Shown here in pieces: positions 37,129 through 45,584 of a stretch of 64,000 bases of DNA (its first letter is position 1; the number at the start of each line of letters is the position of its first letter). The position numbers were made by a program, and so were the translations under genes. This stretch comes from Mucilaginibacter sp. (lineage in GTDB: Bacteria > Bacteroidota > Bacteroidia > Sphingobacteriales > Sphingobacteriaceae), in assembly GCA_025352225.1 (NCBI GenBank), contig JANXTT010000120.1, forward strand, positions 1 to 64,000. Reading direction: 5' to 3'. The notes below the pieces were generated by a model, which saw nothing but the letters and a program-made list of their open reading frames with translations, ran no database searches and had not been told where the DNA came from.

Positions 37129-37578
37129 ATGATTATAGATAGCTTAGTAAACGCCGACAAGTACTATCGTCTACACAAAAACTTCGCAGTAGCTTTTGAT
37201 TTTCTTAAAGCTCAGGAGCTTAAAGCGTTAGCAATTGGCAAACACGAGGTAGCAGATGGGGTGGTGGTTATCGTGTCAGAAAAAGAAGGCGTTGCTGCCG
37301 AAGTTGCTACTGCAAAGTTTGAGTGCCATAACAAACATATTGATATCCAGCTTTGTATCCGCGGAAACGAAACCCTTGGCTGGAAACCACGTAATTTTTG
37401 CCGCAGCCCGCAGGGCGAATACAACGACGAAAAAGATGTGATCTTCTATAACGATGCTCCCGACATGTTCTTCCAATTACGATCAGGGCAATTTGCGGTG
37501 TTCTATCCCGAAGATGTACATGCCCCAATGATTGGTGAGGGATTGATCAAAAAACTGGTCGTAAAAGTGAAGATATAA
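37129..37578 (+). CDS. YhcH/YjgK/YiaL (DUF386/EbgC-like) family protein
   Basis: 149 aa cupin-like beta-sandwich. Typical motifs are ECHNKHIDIQLCIRGNETLGW (here split: HIDIQLCIRGNE), FYNDAPDMFFQLRSGQFAVF and PEDVHAPMIGEG, with conserved His and Glu metal ligands. Members are linked to uronate, sialic acid or galactoside use, and some act as sugar anomerases or isomerases. Position between the KDG kinase and the uxa genes suggests handling of a uronate or keto-sugar, but no reaction can be assigned. A strong hairpin follows at 37603-37641. Confidence 0.85.
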   Translation: MIIDSLVNADKYYRLHKNFAVAFDFLKAQELKALAIGKHEVADGVVVIVSEKEGVAAEVATAKFECHNKHIDIQLCIRGNETLGWKPRNFCRSPQGEYNDEKDVIFYNDAPDMFFQLRSGQFAVFYPEDVHAPMIGEGLIKKLVVKVKI

Positions 37579-37602
37579 CCCCGTCCTTCCTACAAAGTTA
37601 TT

Positions 37603-37641
37603 AAAGCCCGTGTATTGTTAATGCGCGGGCTTTCTTGTTTT
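37603..37641 (+). terminator. Terminator after the YhcH-family gene
   Basis: AAAGCCCG pairs with CGGGCTTT (37603-37633; inner G-T and A-G positions extend it less well), followed by CTTGTTTT. It is 24 nt after the stop codon and 186 nt before the convergent KDG kinase gene. Confidence 0.7.
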
Positions 37642-37826
37642 GCTCCTGCCATAATGTTCTACACCGCAACAGCGTTTATTGCTTCCCGTTTCGTCACGGC
37701 CTCCTTAAATTGTAAATTCCGCAACGCTTTTTGCCAAAACATTGGTAAAAATGGGTGTTTTAAATGCAAATCTGTAAATATACTGATGCCTAAATTTGCT
37801 ATTCTTATTTGATCTTGACGGTTTTA

Positions 37827-38840
37827 TTACCCCTCCCTAACCTTTTTCACCGTCAATACATCTTGCCCGGTAGCGTCACCCTGTTCCTGGAGTTTGCCAA
37901 ATGCGGCAGCAGTAGCGTAATTTAAAAGCTCCTGGGGTTGGTGCTGATTATAAAGGCCATATATCAGGCCGGCCATAAAACAGTCGCCGCTGCCCGAGCG
38001 GTCAACCACGCCAGCGCATTTAAAATCTGGCGATAGGTATTGCTGCTCGTTGGTGTAAAGGGTAGTATAATACTGCAGGTTGTTACCATCGCTGTCAAAA
38101 CGGAAGGTGTTGGCTACCGTTTTACATTTGGGGAACATGCCCCTAATTTCTATTGAGGTTGCCTCAGCATGATCCAGGTATGCTTTTTTGTTTTGTTTGG
38201 TGTGGATATCTCCGTCAATGGCGGTGCCTAGCAAACTATTGGCACTCCATATATTACCCATCACTACATCGCAATGTTTTACTAGGTCGGGCATTACTTC
38301 AACAGGTTGCTTGCCATATTTCCATAAACGCGAGCGGTAGTTCAGGTCAACCGAAATGGTGATACCCTTACGGGATGCTGCTTCCAGAGCTTCCAAACAA
38401 ACATCGGCCACGTTGGCATTTAATGCCGGGCTAATAGCCGTAAAGTTAAACCACGATACATCGCGCAGCACCTTGTCCCAGTCAATCATTCCGCGTTTTA
38501 ATTCTGAGAACGACGATAGCCCGCGGTCGTAAACCATACTGCCTTTCAGATCGGCGCCGCGCTCCAGGTAATAAATACCGATCCGGTTACCAGCAAATAA
38601 AATGGAAGAAGTAAAAATGCCTTTATATTCAAGATAATCGATCACATGGCGCGACATAAAGTTATCCGGTAAAACCGTACAGTATTTTACCGGAACGTTC
38701 CATCCGGCTAATGCTGTAGCCGCATTAGCCTCCGCACCACCCATGTATAAAAAAAATGGATGTTTTTCTGCCACGTCCTCTTGGGGCGCGGGTGATATGC
38801 GTAGTAAAAGTTCGCCGAAACAAAGTACCTTACTTACCAT
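37827..38840 (-). CDS. Second PfkB-family sugar kinase, probable KDG kinase
   Basis: 337 aa. It has MGGAEANAATALAGWNVPV near the N-terminus and VDRSGSGDCFMAGLIYG with base Asp286. It is clearly diverged from the kinase at 35984. Its ATG directly follows the uxaC stop codon with no gap, so it belongs to the uxaB-uxaA-uxaC operon. The natural substrate is probably KDG made by UxaA, but another keto-deoxy sugar acid is possible. Having one kinase per operon could let the two branches be regulated apart. Confidence 0.83.
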   Translation of the reverse strand: MVSKVLCFGELLLRISPAPQEDVAEKHPFFLYMGGAEANAATALAGWNVPVKYCTVLPDNFMSRHVIDYLEYKGIFTSSILFAGNRIGIYYLERGADLKGSMVYDRGLSSFSELKRGMIDWDKVLRDVSWFNFTAISPALNANVADVCLEALEAASRKGITISVDLNYRSRLWKYGKQPVEVMPDLVKHCDVVMGNIWSANSLLGTAIDGDIHTKQNKKAYLDHAEATSIEIRGMFPKCKTVANTFRFDSDGNNLQYYTTLYTNEQQYLSPDFKCAGVVDRSGSGDCFMAGLIYGLYNQHQPQELLNYATAAAFGKLQEQGDATGQDVLTVKKVREG

Positions 38841-40241
38841 TTACCAGTTAAAATATTGCTGCGCGTTATTATAACTAATATCCTGAATTATTTTCCCCAA
38901 CCATTCTATATCGTTAGGCAACTCGCCGTTCTCCACATCGTCGCCAAAAAGGTTACATACAAGCCTTCTAAAATATTCGTGCCGGGGGAACGACAGAAAG
39001 CTGCGTGAGTCTGTTAGCATCCCAACTAAACGGCTCAATAGCCCCATGTTTGATAGGGCGTTCAACTGCTTGGTCATGCCGTCTTTCTGATCCAAAAACC
39101 ACCAGGCCGAACCAAACTGCACTTTACCTGCAACAGAGCCGTCGTTAAAGTTACCTATCATGGTGGCCATTAATTCGTTATCAGCCGGGTTAAGGTTGTA
39201 TAGTATGGTTTTAGCAAGCTTATCTTCTGTATCCAGCTTGTTTAAAAATTTAGACAGTGCCCTGCTCTGACTAAAATCACCGATAGAATCCCAACCGGTA
39301 TCTGGCCCCAGTTGCGAGAGCATGCGGGTATTATTATTACGCAGAGCACCCAGGTGGTATTGCTGAACCCAGCCTTTTTCGTGATCCCAAACGGCAAAAT
39401 AAATTAACATAGCCGATTTAAATTTAAGCACCTCGGCATAGGTGAGCGCGTAGTTTGCCCTTATCTTTTGAAAAATGGCGTTAATCTCCGCGTCGGTATA
39501 GTCCTCAGCATATATTTGCTCCAGGCCATGGTCAGATACCTTACAGCCATTTGCCGCAAAGTAATCATGCCGTTGTTTTAAAGCCGTAAGGTAGTTATCA
39601 AAATTATGGATTGATACATTGGTTACTTGCTCAACTTTGTCAATATAAGCGTTAAGGCCGGCTACATCGTCGGCCGCCATGGCCCTATCCGGACGAAAAG
39701 CCGGGGCAACTTTTACTTCGGCACCATCGTTAACTATTTTTTGGTGATGCTCCAGGTTATCAGTAGGGTCGTCTGTGGTGCAAATAACCTTTACATTCAT
39801 TTTCTTGATCAGCCCCTGTATCGAAAACTCTTTAGTTAGTAGTTTAGCAGTACAAGCATCATAAACATCTTTGGCATTGGCCGATGATAGAATAGCGTCT
39901 ATATCAAAATAACGTTGCAGTTCCAGATGTGTCCAGTGGTAAAGCGGGTTGCGTAAAGTATATGGAACAGTGGCGGCCCATTTTTCAAACTTTTCAAAAT
40001 CGCTTTTTTTACCGGTTATATAATCTTCGTTTACACCATTGGCACGCATGGCCCGCCATTTATAATGGTCGCCATATAACCAAACCTGGGTTAAGTTCTC
40101 AAAGTTAATGTCATTAGCTATCTGGTCTGGCGGCAGATGGCAATGGTAGTCAATTATAGGCATATGCTTTGCATACTCATGGAAAAGCTTTTGCGCTGTT
40201 GGTGTTTGCAGTAAAAAATTTTCGTCCAGGAACTTCTTCAT
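38841..40241 (-). CDS. uxaC: Glucuronate/galacturonate isomerase
   Basis: 466 aa, the usual length for UxaC. The N-terminal metal-binding motif IDYHCHLPPDQIA and the later SDHGLE and RMLSQLGPDTGWDSIGD segments are characteristic of this amidohydrolase-superfamily isomerase. It converts D-galacturonate to tagaturonate and D-glucuronate to fructuronate in the cytoplasm. It is third in the uxaB-uxaA-uxaC-kinase order, 57 nt after uxaA. Confidence 0.95.
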   Translation of the reverse strand: MKKFLDENFLLQTPTAQKLFHEYAKHMPIIDYHCHLPPDQIANDINFENLTQVWLYGDHYKWRAMRANGVNEDYITGKKSDFEKFEKWAATVPYTLRNPLYHWTHLELQRYFDIDAILSSANAKDVYDACTAKLLTKEFSIQGLIKKMNVKVICTTDDPTDNLEHHQKIVNDGAEVKVAPAFRPDRAMAADDVAGLNAYIDKVEQVTNVSIHNFDNYLTALKQRHDYFAANGCKVSDHGLEQIYAEDYTDAEINAIFQKIRANYALTYAEVLKFKSAMLIYFAVWDHEKGWVQQYHLGALRNNNTRMLSQLGPDTGWDSIGDFSQSRALSKFLNKLDTEDKLAKTILYNLNPADNELMATMIGNFNDGSVAGKVQFGSAWWFLDQKDGMTKQLNALSNMGLLSRLVGMLTDSRSFLSFPRHEYFRRLVCNLFGDDVENGELPNDIEWLGKIIQDISYNNAQQYFNW

Positions 40242-40298
40242 TATTATTTTTGTTTACACCTATATCTTATAATTATACTGAGTTTGGTCAGGATTACC

Positions 40299-41951
40299 TT
40301 ACAACGAAATCCCCCGTTTCCACGGGATAAAATCATCTTGGCCATGGCGCACGGCACATACTTCAACCTCGCCGCTGGCTACTTTAATTACATAATCCAA
40401 TATACGTTCGCCGGCTTGCTCAATAGTTTCGTCGCCATCAATAATTGATCCCGTATCAAGATCAATAATATCACTCATCTTTTTATAGAGGTTGGTATTG
40501 GTTGATATTTTAATTACAGGGGTTATTGGGTTTCCGGTTGGTGTACCTAAGCCGGTGGTAAATAATACCACATTCGCGCCTGATGCCACTTCGGCAGTGG
40601 TTGATTCCACATCGTTACCCGGCGTGCATAATAAATTCAACCCAGGTTTTGTTACCTTTTCGGGATAATCCAATACATCAACCACGGGCGATGTTCCACC
40701 TTTTTTTGCCGCTCCCGCGGATTTGATGGCATCGGTTATCAAACCATCTTTAATATTACCCGGCGAAGGGTTCATATCAAAGCCCGAACCTACTTCTTCG
40801 GCCCGCTGGGCGTATAAATTAACTAAATGGCTAAACCTGTCCGCTTTTTGTTTATCCACACAACGGTCAATCAGGTTTTGCTCCACTCCACAAAGTTCCG
40901 GAAACTCAGCCAGTATAACAGACCCTCCCAGGCTAACCAACAGATCTGATGTGTAGCCAATAGCCGGGTTGGCAGATATACCCGAGAAACCATCAGATCC
41001 ACCGCACTCTAAACCAATTGTAATTTTGCTTAACGGAGCTGGCTGGCGTACATTATTGTTAGCCTCCATCAATCCGGCCATAGTTTGGCGGATGGCCAGT
41101 TCTAAAAGATCAGACTCTTTACCTATTTTTTGCTGATCAAGCACATACAGTGGCTTGTTAAAGTTAGGCACCCGTTTTTTGATCTCTTCTTCTAAAATGG
41201 AAACCTGTGCATTCTGGCATCCCAAACTCATTATAGTAGCACCAGCTACGTTTGGGTGGGTAATATAGCCCGCCAATAAACCGCAAAGCGCCGTAGCATC
41301 CTGGCGGGTACCACCGCAGCCGCCGTTATGCGCCAAAAACTTAATACCATCCACATTAGGGAAAAGCCTGTCGCCCTTGCTCACTGCCTCCCCATCTTTA
41401 ACCTCGGTATATAAAATCTGGTCAACGCTGCCGCCTTGTTTTACCATGTTTATCAGCTGCTGCGCTTTGGACTCGTAAGTGTTTTTACGGCCGTAACCCA
41501 ATTGTTTCACTAAAGCATCCTGCATTACCTCAATGTTGCGGTTCTCGCAAAATACCATAGGCACAACCAGCCAGTAATTGCCAGTACCCACGCTGCCATC
41601 CTCGCGGTGGTAGCCCATAAAAGTTTTGCCTGCCCATTTAGATGTATCGGGCTTTTGCCAATCGTCATGGTGCTGCGCGGCTAAAAATCCGCTGGCGGCG
41701 TGCTTAACATTAGCTGTGCTTAATAGTCCTCCGGCTTGTATTTCGCTTTGCGCTTTACCTACCAGTACACCGTACATAATAATCTCCTGATCTTGCTTTA
41801 GCAGATCTTCGGCAAATTTATGCTTGGCGGCTATAACCTCTTTCACTAAGTAGCTTCTGCCTGCGTAAGCTACGGTTTCGCCGGGTTGAAGATCAGTTAG
41901 CGCTACAACTACATTGTCGGCAGGGTGCACCTTTAATATTCTTTGTTTCAT
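40299..41951 (-). CDS. uxaA: Altronate dehydratase
   Basis: 550 aa, the fused form: an N-terminal SAF domain (about 1-95, LKVHPADNVVVALTDLQPGE) and the catalytic UxaA domain. Conserved segments are GYHREDGSVGTGNYW, NGGCGGTRQDA, LECGGSDGFSGISANPA and MNPSPGNIKDGL. It dehydrates D-altronate to KDG using Fe2+ or Mn2+. It starts 5 nt after uxaB. No separate mannonate dehydratase (UxuA) is in the window, so the glucuronate branch may be incomplete here. Confidence 0.94.
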   Translation of the reverse strand: MKQRILKVHPADNVVVALTDLQPGETVAYAGRSYLVKEVIAAKHKFAEDLLKQDQEIIMYGVLVGKAQSEIQAGGLLSTANVKHAASGFLAAQHHDDWQKPDTSKWAGKTFMGYHREDGSVGTGNYWLVVPMVFCENRNIEVMQDALVKQLGYGRKNTYESKAQQLINMVKQGGSVDQILYTEVKDGEAVSKGDRLFPNVDGIKFLAHNGGCGGTRQDATALCGLLAGYITHPNVAGATIMSLGCQNAQVSILEEEIKKRVPNFNKPLYVLDQQKIGKESDLLELAIRQTMAGLMEANNNVRQPAPLSKITIGLECGGSDGFSGISANPAIGYTSDLLVSLGGSVILAEFPELCGVEQNLIDRCVDKQKADRFSHLVNLYAQRAEEVGSGFDMNPSPGNIKDGLITDAIKSAGAAKKGGTSPVVDVLDYPEKVTKPGLNLLCTPGNDVESTTAEVASGANVVLFTTGLGTPTGNPITPVIKISTNTNLYKKMSDIIDLDTGSIIDGDETIEQAGERILDYVIKVASGEVEVCAVRHGQDDFIPWKRGISL

Positions 41952-41956
41952 TATAC

Positions 41957-43462
41957 TTATACCAGTTGTTTATTAATTATGCTTAATGTGCCATGTTCCA
42001 TTATGGCTTTTAATTGATGATATACGGTTTCGCTGAAGCCAGGTAAAATGGACAGGTTAGGGCCATCCCATAGGTTTTCGTTTGATAATACGTTTTCAAC
42101 AAATGTTAACAGGTTCTCTTCCTTCCATGCTTCGCAAAAATATGCTGCATTTTCGTCTGTAACTTTATATTCGACACCATTATTATTACCTATATACTCA
42201 CCGGTACCATTTTTATAAACTTTCATAAACCGTAAAAACGCGGCAAAACCTAATGCTATACGTTGTGGGGGTTCGGTATTTACTCTATAATATTGTAATA
42301 AGGCCGGGATGACACGCAATTTCATTTTAGCGGAATATTGCGCCGAAATACTTATCCACAAATGTTCGATATGCGGGTTGCGGAACCGGTCTAAAACTTT
42401 ACCTGCAAAATTATGTGCTACATCTAATGATACATGATAGGGAATAGAAGGAGCGATCTCTTCGTAAGCCAGTTGGTTAATAAAGTTAGCAAACGCGGCA
42501 TCATCCATAGCGTTTTTAACCGTTTTAAACCCTGATAAAAAAGCAACAGCACAACTTAGCGTATGCGAGCCATTTAACAAACGCAATTTTAGCTCGCGGT
42601 ATATCTCAATATCCGGCGCTATAACTACACCCTTATCCGCCTGGCTAAAGGTTAAAACTTCTTTAACCTTATCACCGCCCTCAATGGCCCATAAACTATA
42701 AACCTCCGACGCAATACGCAGATCATCGCGATATCCACTCTGATCCTCTAAACGGGCAACAGTTTCCGCATCCGGCTTACCGGGAACTATCCTGTCAACC
42801 AACGAATTGCAGAAGTGGTTATGCGTTTCCAACCAATGAATAAACTTAGTTTCTAACTTGTTTTGATGCGCAAGCTCAATAACTATGTTTTTCAGCTTTT
42901 TGCCGTTATCAACAATAAGCTCGGTTGGCACTATTACCAAGCCACTACTCTCGTTATCGCCCAGCGCGTTGTAACGGGCATATAGCACTGATAACAACTT
43001 ACCGGGGAATGATATAGGCGGGGCGTTATGTATATTATCTTCTATGAGTTGAATGCCTACTTCGGTAGTGTTGGATATAACAACTTTTAAGTTTGGGTTA
43101 CGAGCAAAGTCCAATATCAATTGCCAGTCGTTGCCAGCACTTAACACACGGCTGATAGCCGAGCAAATAATATCTTCTTCTACCTTTTCTCCGTTCTCTA
43201 TTCCTTTTATGGAAAGCGTGTAAAGGCCGTTCTGCTGGTCAAAATCATTAGCCGAACCCGTATCTGTTGATTTAACCACTACAATACGGCCGTTAAATAT
43301 TCCACTGCGGTTAGCCTTATCAATAAAATAATCGGGCAGGCCACGTAATAAAACACCTGTTCCAAATTGCAATACCTTTTCGGGCAACTCAAACAACTGA
43401 TCGTTCGGGGTAACCAGTCCCGGTACATTAATATTAGTTAAGGCAGCACGTGAAAGTATCAT
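41957..43462 (-). CDS. uxaB: Tagaturonate reductase (altronate oxidoreductase)
   Basis: 501 aa, mannitol-dehydrogenase superfamily. The N-terminal NAD-binding part has VLQFGTGVLLRGLPDYFIDKA (given here as FGTGVLLRG), and the catalytic domain has LVDRIVPGKPD, LRLLNGSHTLSCAVAFLSGF (NGSHT) and IPYHVSLDVAHNFAGKVLDRFRNPH (RFRNPH). It reduces tagaturonate to altronate with NADH. Fructuronate reductase (UxuB) belongs to the same superfamily, and the adjacent altronate dehydratase supports UxaB. It is first in its operon. The 211-nt leader holds a -7 element, an inverted repeat and a small ORF. Confidence 0.93.
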   Translation of the reverse strand: MILSRAALTNINVPGLVTPNDQLFELPEKVLQFGTGVLLRGLPDYFIDKANRSGIFNGRIVVVKSTDTGSANDFDQQNGLYTLSIKGIENGEKVEEDIICSAISRVLSAGNDWQLILDFARNPNLKVVISNTTEVGIQLIEDNIHNAPPISFPGKLLSVLYARYNALGDNESSGLVIVPTELIVDNGKKLKNIVIELAHQNKLETKFIHWLETHNHFCNSLVDRIVPGKPDAETVARLEDQSGYRDDLRIASEVYSLWAIEGGDKVKEVLTFSQADKGVVIAPDIEIYRELKLRLLNGSHTLSCAVAFLSGFKTVKNAMDDAAFANFINQLAYEEIAPSIPYHVSLDVAHNFAGKVLDRFRNPHIEHLWISISAQYSAKMKLRVIPALLQYYRVNTEPPQRIALGFAAFLRFMKVYKNGTGEYIGNNNGVEYKVTDENAAYFCEAWKEENLLTFVENVLSNENLWDGPNLSILPGFSETVYHQLKAIMEHGTLSIINKQLV

Positions 43463-43474
43463 AGCATATGTATT

Positions 43475-43570
43475 TTAATGTAATTGTATTTTATTCCTTT
43501 TCAGGATCTTTAAACCAAACACCCTCAGCACCATTGCGGTGGCAATCATTGTAATATACACAGACACCAT
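43475..43570 (-). CDS. Small hydrophobic peptide ORF in the uxaB leader
   Basis: 31 codons from ATG 43570, ending 12 nt before the uxaB start. The peptide begins MVSVYITMIATAMVLRVFGL and ends in a basic tail (KILKRNK), like a single TM helix obeying the positive-inside rule. The frame stays open upstream to a GTG at 43634-43636, giving 53 aa with a protein-like N-terminus (PLQNWAARQFIKRHHHYYK), but that start lies upstream of the candidate -7 element. It could be a leader peptide, a small membrane partner or the remnant of a larger transporter. Confidence 0.4.
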   Translation of the reverse strand: MVSVYITMIATAMVLRVFGLKILKRNKIQLH

Positions 43571-43597
43571 TTTATAATAGTGATGATGCCGCTTTAT

Positions 43598-43619
43598 AAA
43601 TTGGCGCGCTGCCCAATTT
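43598..43619. promoter_or_regulatory. Inverted repeat at the uxaB promoter (possible repressor site)
   Basis: AAATTGG (43598-43604) and CCAATTT (43613-43619) are exact reverse complements with an 8-nt spacer. The repeat lies directly after the candidate -7 element, over the expected transcription start. The half-sites recall those of the GntR-type hexuronate repressors ExuR and UxuR of enterobacteria, but the spacing is 4 nt longer. Confidence 0.45.
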
Positions 43620-43621
43620 TG

Positions 43622-43629
43622 CAAAGGTA
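43622..43629 (-). promoter_or_regulatory. Candidate -7 promoter element for the uxaB operon
   Basis: On the minus strand this reads TACCTTTG followed by C, a perfect TANNTTTG match. The nearest TTTG upstream (43645-43648) is 15 nt away, shorter than the usual 17-23 nt, so the -33 part is weak. It lies in the gap between GH105 and uxaB, allowing uxaB expression independent of kduD. Confidence 0.5.
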
Positions 43630-43673
43630 CAAACACATAAAAAACAAATCATGTTTTAATGCACTACTCTACC

Positions 43674-45575
43674 TTATTTTTTATGTATTTGTTTCAACGC
43701 CCATACCACCAGGTCATTTGCTGCTTTATAATTATCATAATCTGCCGGGAGTTTTCTGCCATCGGTATACTCGTTGTAAAACCAGGGGTCGCCAACGGCA
43801 AATACAGCGCCCTTACCGTATTTGGCTGTGGCAATTATCACGTCTTTGCTATCAATAAGGCTGGCTATTGCCGGAGGTTTTACTGTAAATGTGGAGATCT
43901 CTTTAATGTAGATCTTTTTGGCTGTACTAAAAACGGCATTGTTGGCAAGGATGGTTAAAGCCCCAGTTTCAAAATGAGGTGTTACCACATGGTTCCGGCT
44001 ATCCTCGTTATCCTGAATGCCAAACTTTGCCAGTAGTTTGTTTAAATGCTTAAACTCGGCGTTCCCGGTGTCGTTGTTTAATACAATAAGTACGCCACCG
44101 GCCTTAACCCAATCACTTATGGCTTTGATGTGCGGTGCTTCAATATATTTGGTGTTAGGGTTTTCTTTGGGGATATCAGGATCAACAATAATGTAGATAT
44201 CGCCTTTTTTTAAATTTATCGCAGTGGGCGCATCATACAAAGTGGTAGTTTTTACCCCATAATTATGAAATGCGTTGGCGAAGAAAGAGAAACCATTATT
44301 ATCCTGCTCGTCCCATTTATAATGGAAAGAGATAGTTTTTCCGGTAATATCTTTTTTATGTTCATCGTTATAGTACGAGTCCAGTATCACGGTTTTGCCG
44401 TTGCCAATGCCGCGGTTAGCATTACGCTCCATCTCAACACTGGCCTGCAAAAAAGCACCAATACCTTTTGGATCATTAGTTACTACTTTTTCGCTTAAAT
44501 AATATTGATAACTGCCATCCCGGTAAGGGGTACCACCTAAGCCCGATACACTAACCGTCCCCTTTAAATTAACCTGCCCGCTTGCATCCGTCTCAATAAA
44601 CTGGTGGAGTATACCCTTATAACCCTTATTGGCCGTTTGCAAAAAACTTTCGGGTAAGTAACCGTTGCGTACCCCTTTGGCCAAAGCATACACAAACATG
44701 GACGATGCCGAAGATTCAAGGTAATTCCCTTTCTCTGCGCCCTTATCTAATATATCAAACCATACGCCCGATTTTGGATCCTGATATTGCCTGATAGCTA
44801 TGGCCAACCGGTTTAAAATGGCTATTAGTTCTGCCCTTTGCGGGTGATTTTTAGGGAAATTATCCAAAACATCCACCAGGGCTAAAGCGTACCATCCATC
44901 AGCACGTGCCCAAAAGTGAGGCGAGCGCCCTGTTTTAGGATCGGCCCAATGCTCTTTTTTGCTTTCATCCCAGGCATGGTATAATAAACCTGTTTTAGCA
45001 TCGCGCGTGTGGCGTTCAATTAAAATGAACTGTTTAGCTATATCGTTAAAATCGGCATCGGTATGGAATGTGGCAGCATACGCTGTATAAAAGGGTTCGC
45101 CCATATACAAACCATCGAGCCACATTTGGTTAGGGTAGCGCTTTTTATGCCAAAAGCCACCTTCGGGGGTGCGTGGTTGGTTCTTCAACTGGTTGTACAG
45201 TAAACCTGCTGCCTTATAATATTTTTCAATACCCGTTATATTATAAAGCGATAGCACATTGCGGCCACATAATACATTATCAATATTGTAATCATCCGGG
45301 GTATAAGTACGGATGGTGCCATCTTTACCCACAAAATTATCCATGCTTTTTTGCAGGTAGGTAAAATATTGCCTATCGGCGGTTTGTTGCCATACGCCCT
45401 CAATGCCTGTTAATAGCACCCCCTGGTCATACGTCCATTTGGTAGCGGCGGTATCGGGCCAAAGCCTCATTACGGTAGCTGCAATTTTTTGCGACATAGG
45501 TTTGTTTTGAGCCAAAGCATTAAACCCTGCCATTACTTGCAAGAAAACAATACCGTAAATGATCGCTTTTTTCAT
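43674..45575 (-). CDS. GH105 unsaturated (rhamno)galacturonyl hydrolase fused to a DUF4350-like domain
   Basis: 633 aa with a signal peptide ending near ALAQ (residue 23). The (alpha/alpha)6 catalytic part spans about 30-380. Asp154 in QMWLDGLYMGEPF matches the general acid/base of YteR-type enzymes, and HFWARADGWYALALVDVLD and SSASSMFVYALAKG are typical. It releases 4,5-unsaturated galacturonate from pectin oligosaccharides. Residues about 395-633 form a Rossmann-like DUF4350 domain (DIYIIVDPDIPKEN, ISDWVKAGGVLIVL, GKGAVFAVGDPWFYNEY), whose role in this fusion is unknown. It is third gene after kduD and kduI, 9 nt from kduI. The product goes directly to KduI. Confidence 0.9.
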   Translation of the reverse strand: MKKAIIYGIVFLQVMAGFNALAQNKPMSQKIAATVMRLWPDTAATKWTYDQGVLLTGIEGVWQQTADRQYFTYLQKSMDNFVGKDGTIRTYTPDDYNIDNVLCGRNVLSLYNITGIEKYYKAAGLLYNQLKNQPRTPEGGFWHKKRYPNQMWLDGLYMGEPFYTAYAATFHTDADFNDIAKQFILIERHTRDAKTGLLYHAWDESKKEHWADPKTGRSPHFWARADGWYALALVDVLDNFPKNHPQRAELIAILNRLAIAIRQYQDPKSGVWFDILDKGAEKGNYLESSASSMFVYALAKGVRNGYLPESFLQTANKGYKGILHQFIETDASGQVNLKGTVSVSGLGGTPYRDGSYQYYLSEKVVTNDPKGIGAFLQASVEMERNANRGIGNGKTVILDSYYNDEHKKDITGKTISFHYKWDEQDNNGFSFFANAFHNYGVKTTTLYDAPTAINLKKGDIYIIVDPDIPKENPNTKYIEAPHIKAISDWVKAGGVLIVLNNDTGNAEFKHLNKLLAKFGIQDNEDSRNHVVTPHFETGALTILANNAVFSTAKKIYIKEISTFTVKPPAIASLIDSKDVIIATAKYGKGAVFAVGDPWFYNEYTDGRKLPADYDNYKAANDLVVWALKQIHKK

Positions 45576-45584
45576 TATGCTTAA

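Noticed and set aside
37736-37761. Sequence resembling the terminator at 153-184 (both contain ATTGGTA and ATGGGTGTTT)
   Set aside because: The stem pairs poorly after the first five bases, so I do not call it a terminator or a repeat family from two weak copies.
37615-37812. Open frame of 65 codons between YhcH and the second kinase
   Set aside because: It begins inside the terminator stem at 37603-37641 and has no protein-like pattern. The region is a gap between convergent genes.
43598-43619. Direct assignment of the uxaB repeat as an ExuR/UxuR operator
   Set aside because: The half-sites fit but the spacer is 4 nt longer than the enterobacterial sites, and no GntR-family gene is in the window. 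It is kept only as a possible repressor site.
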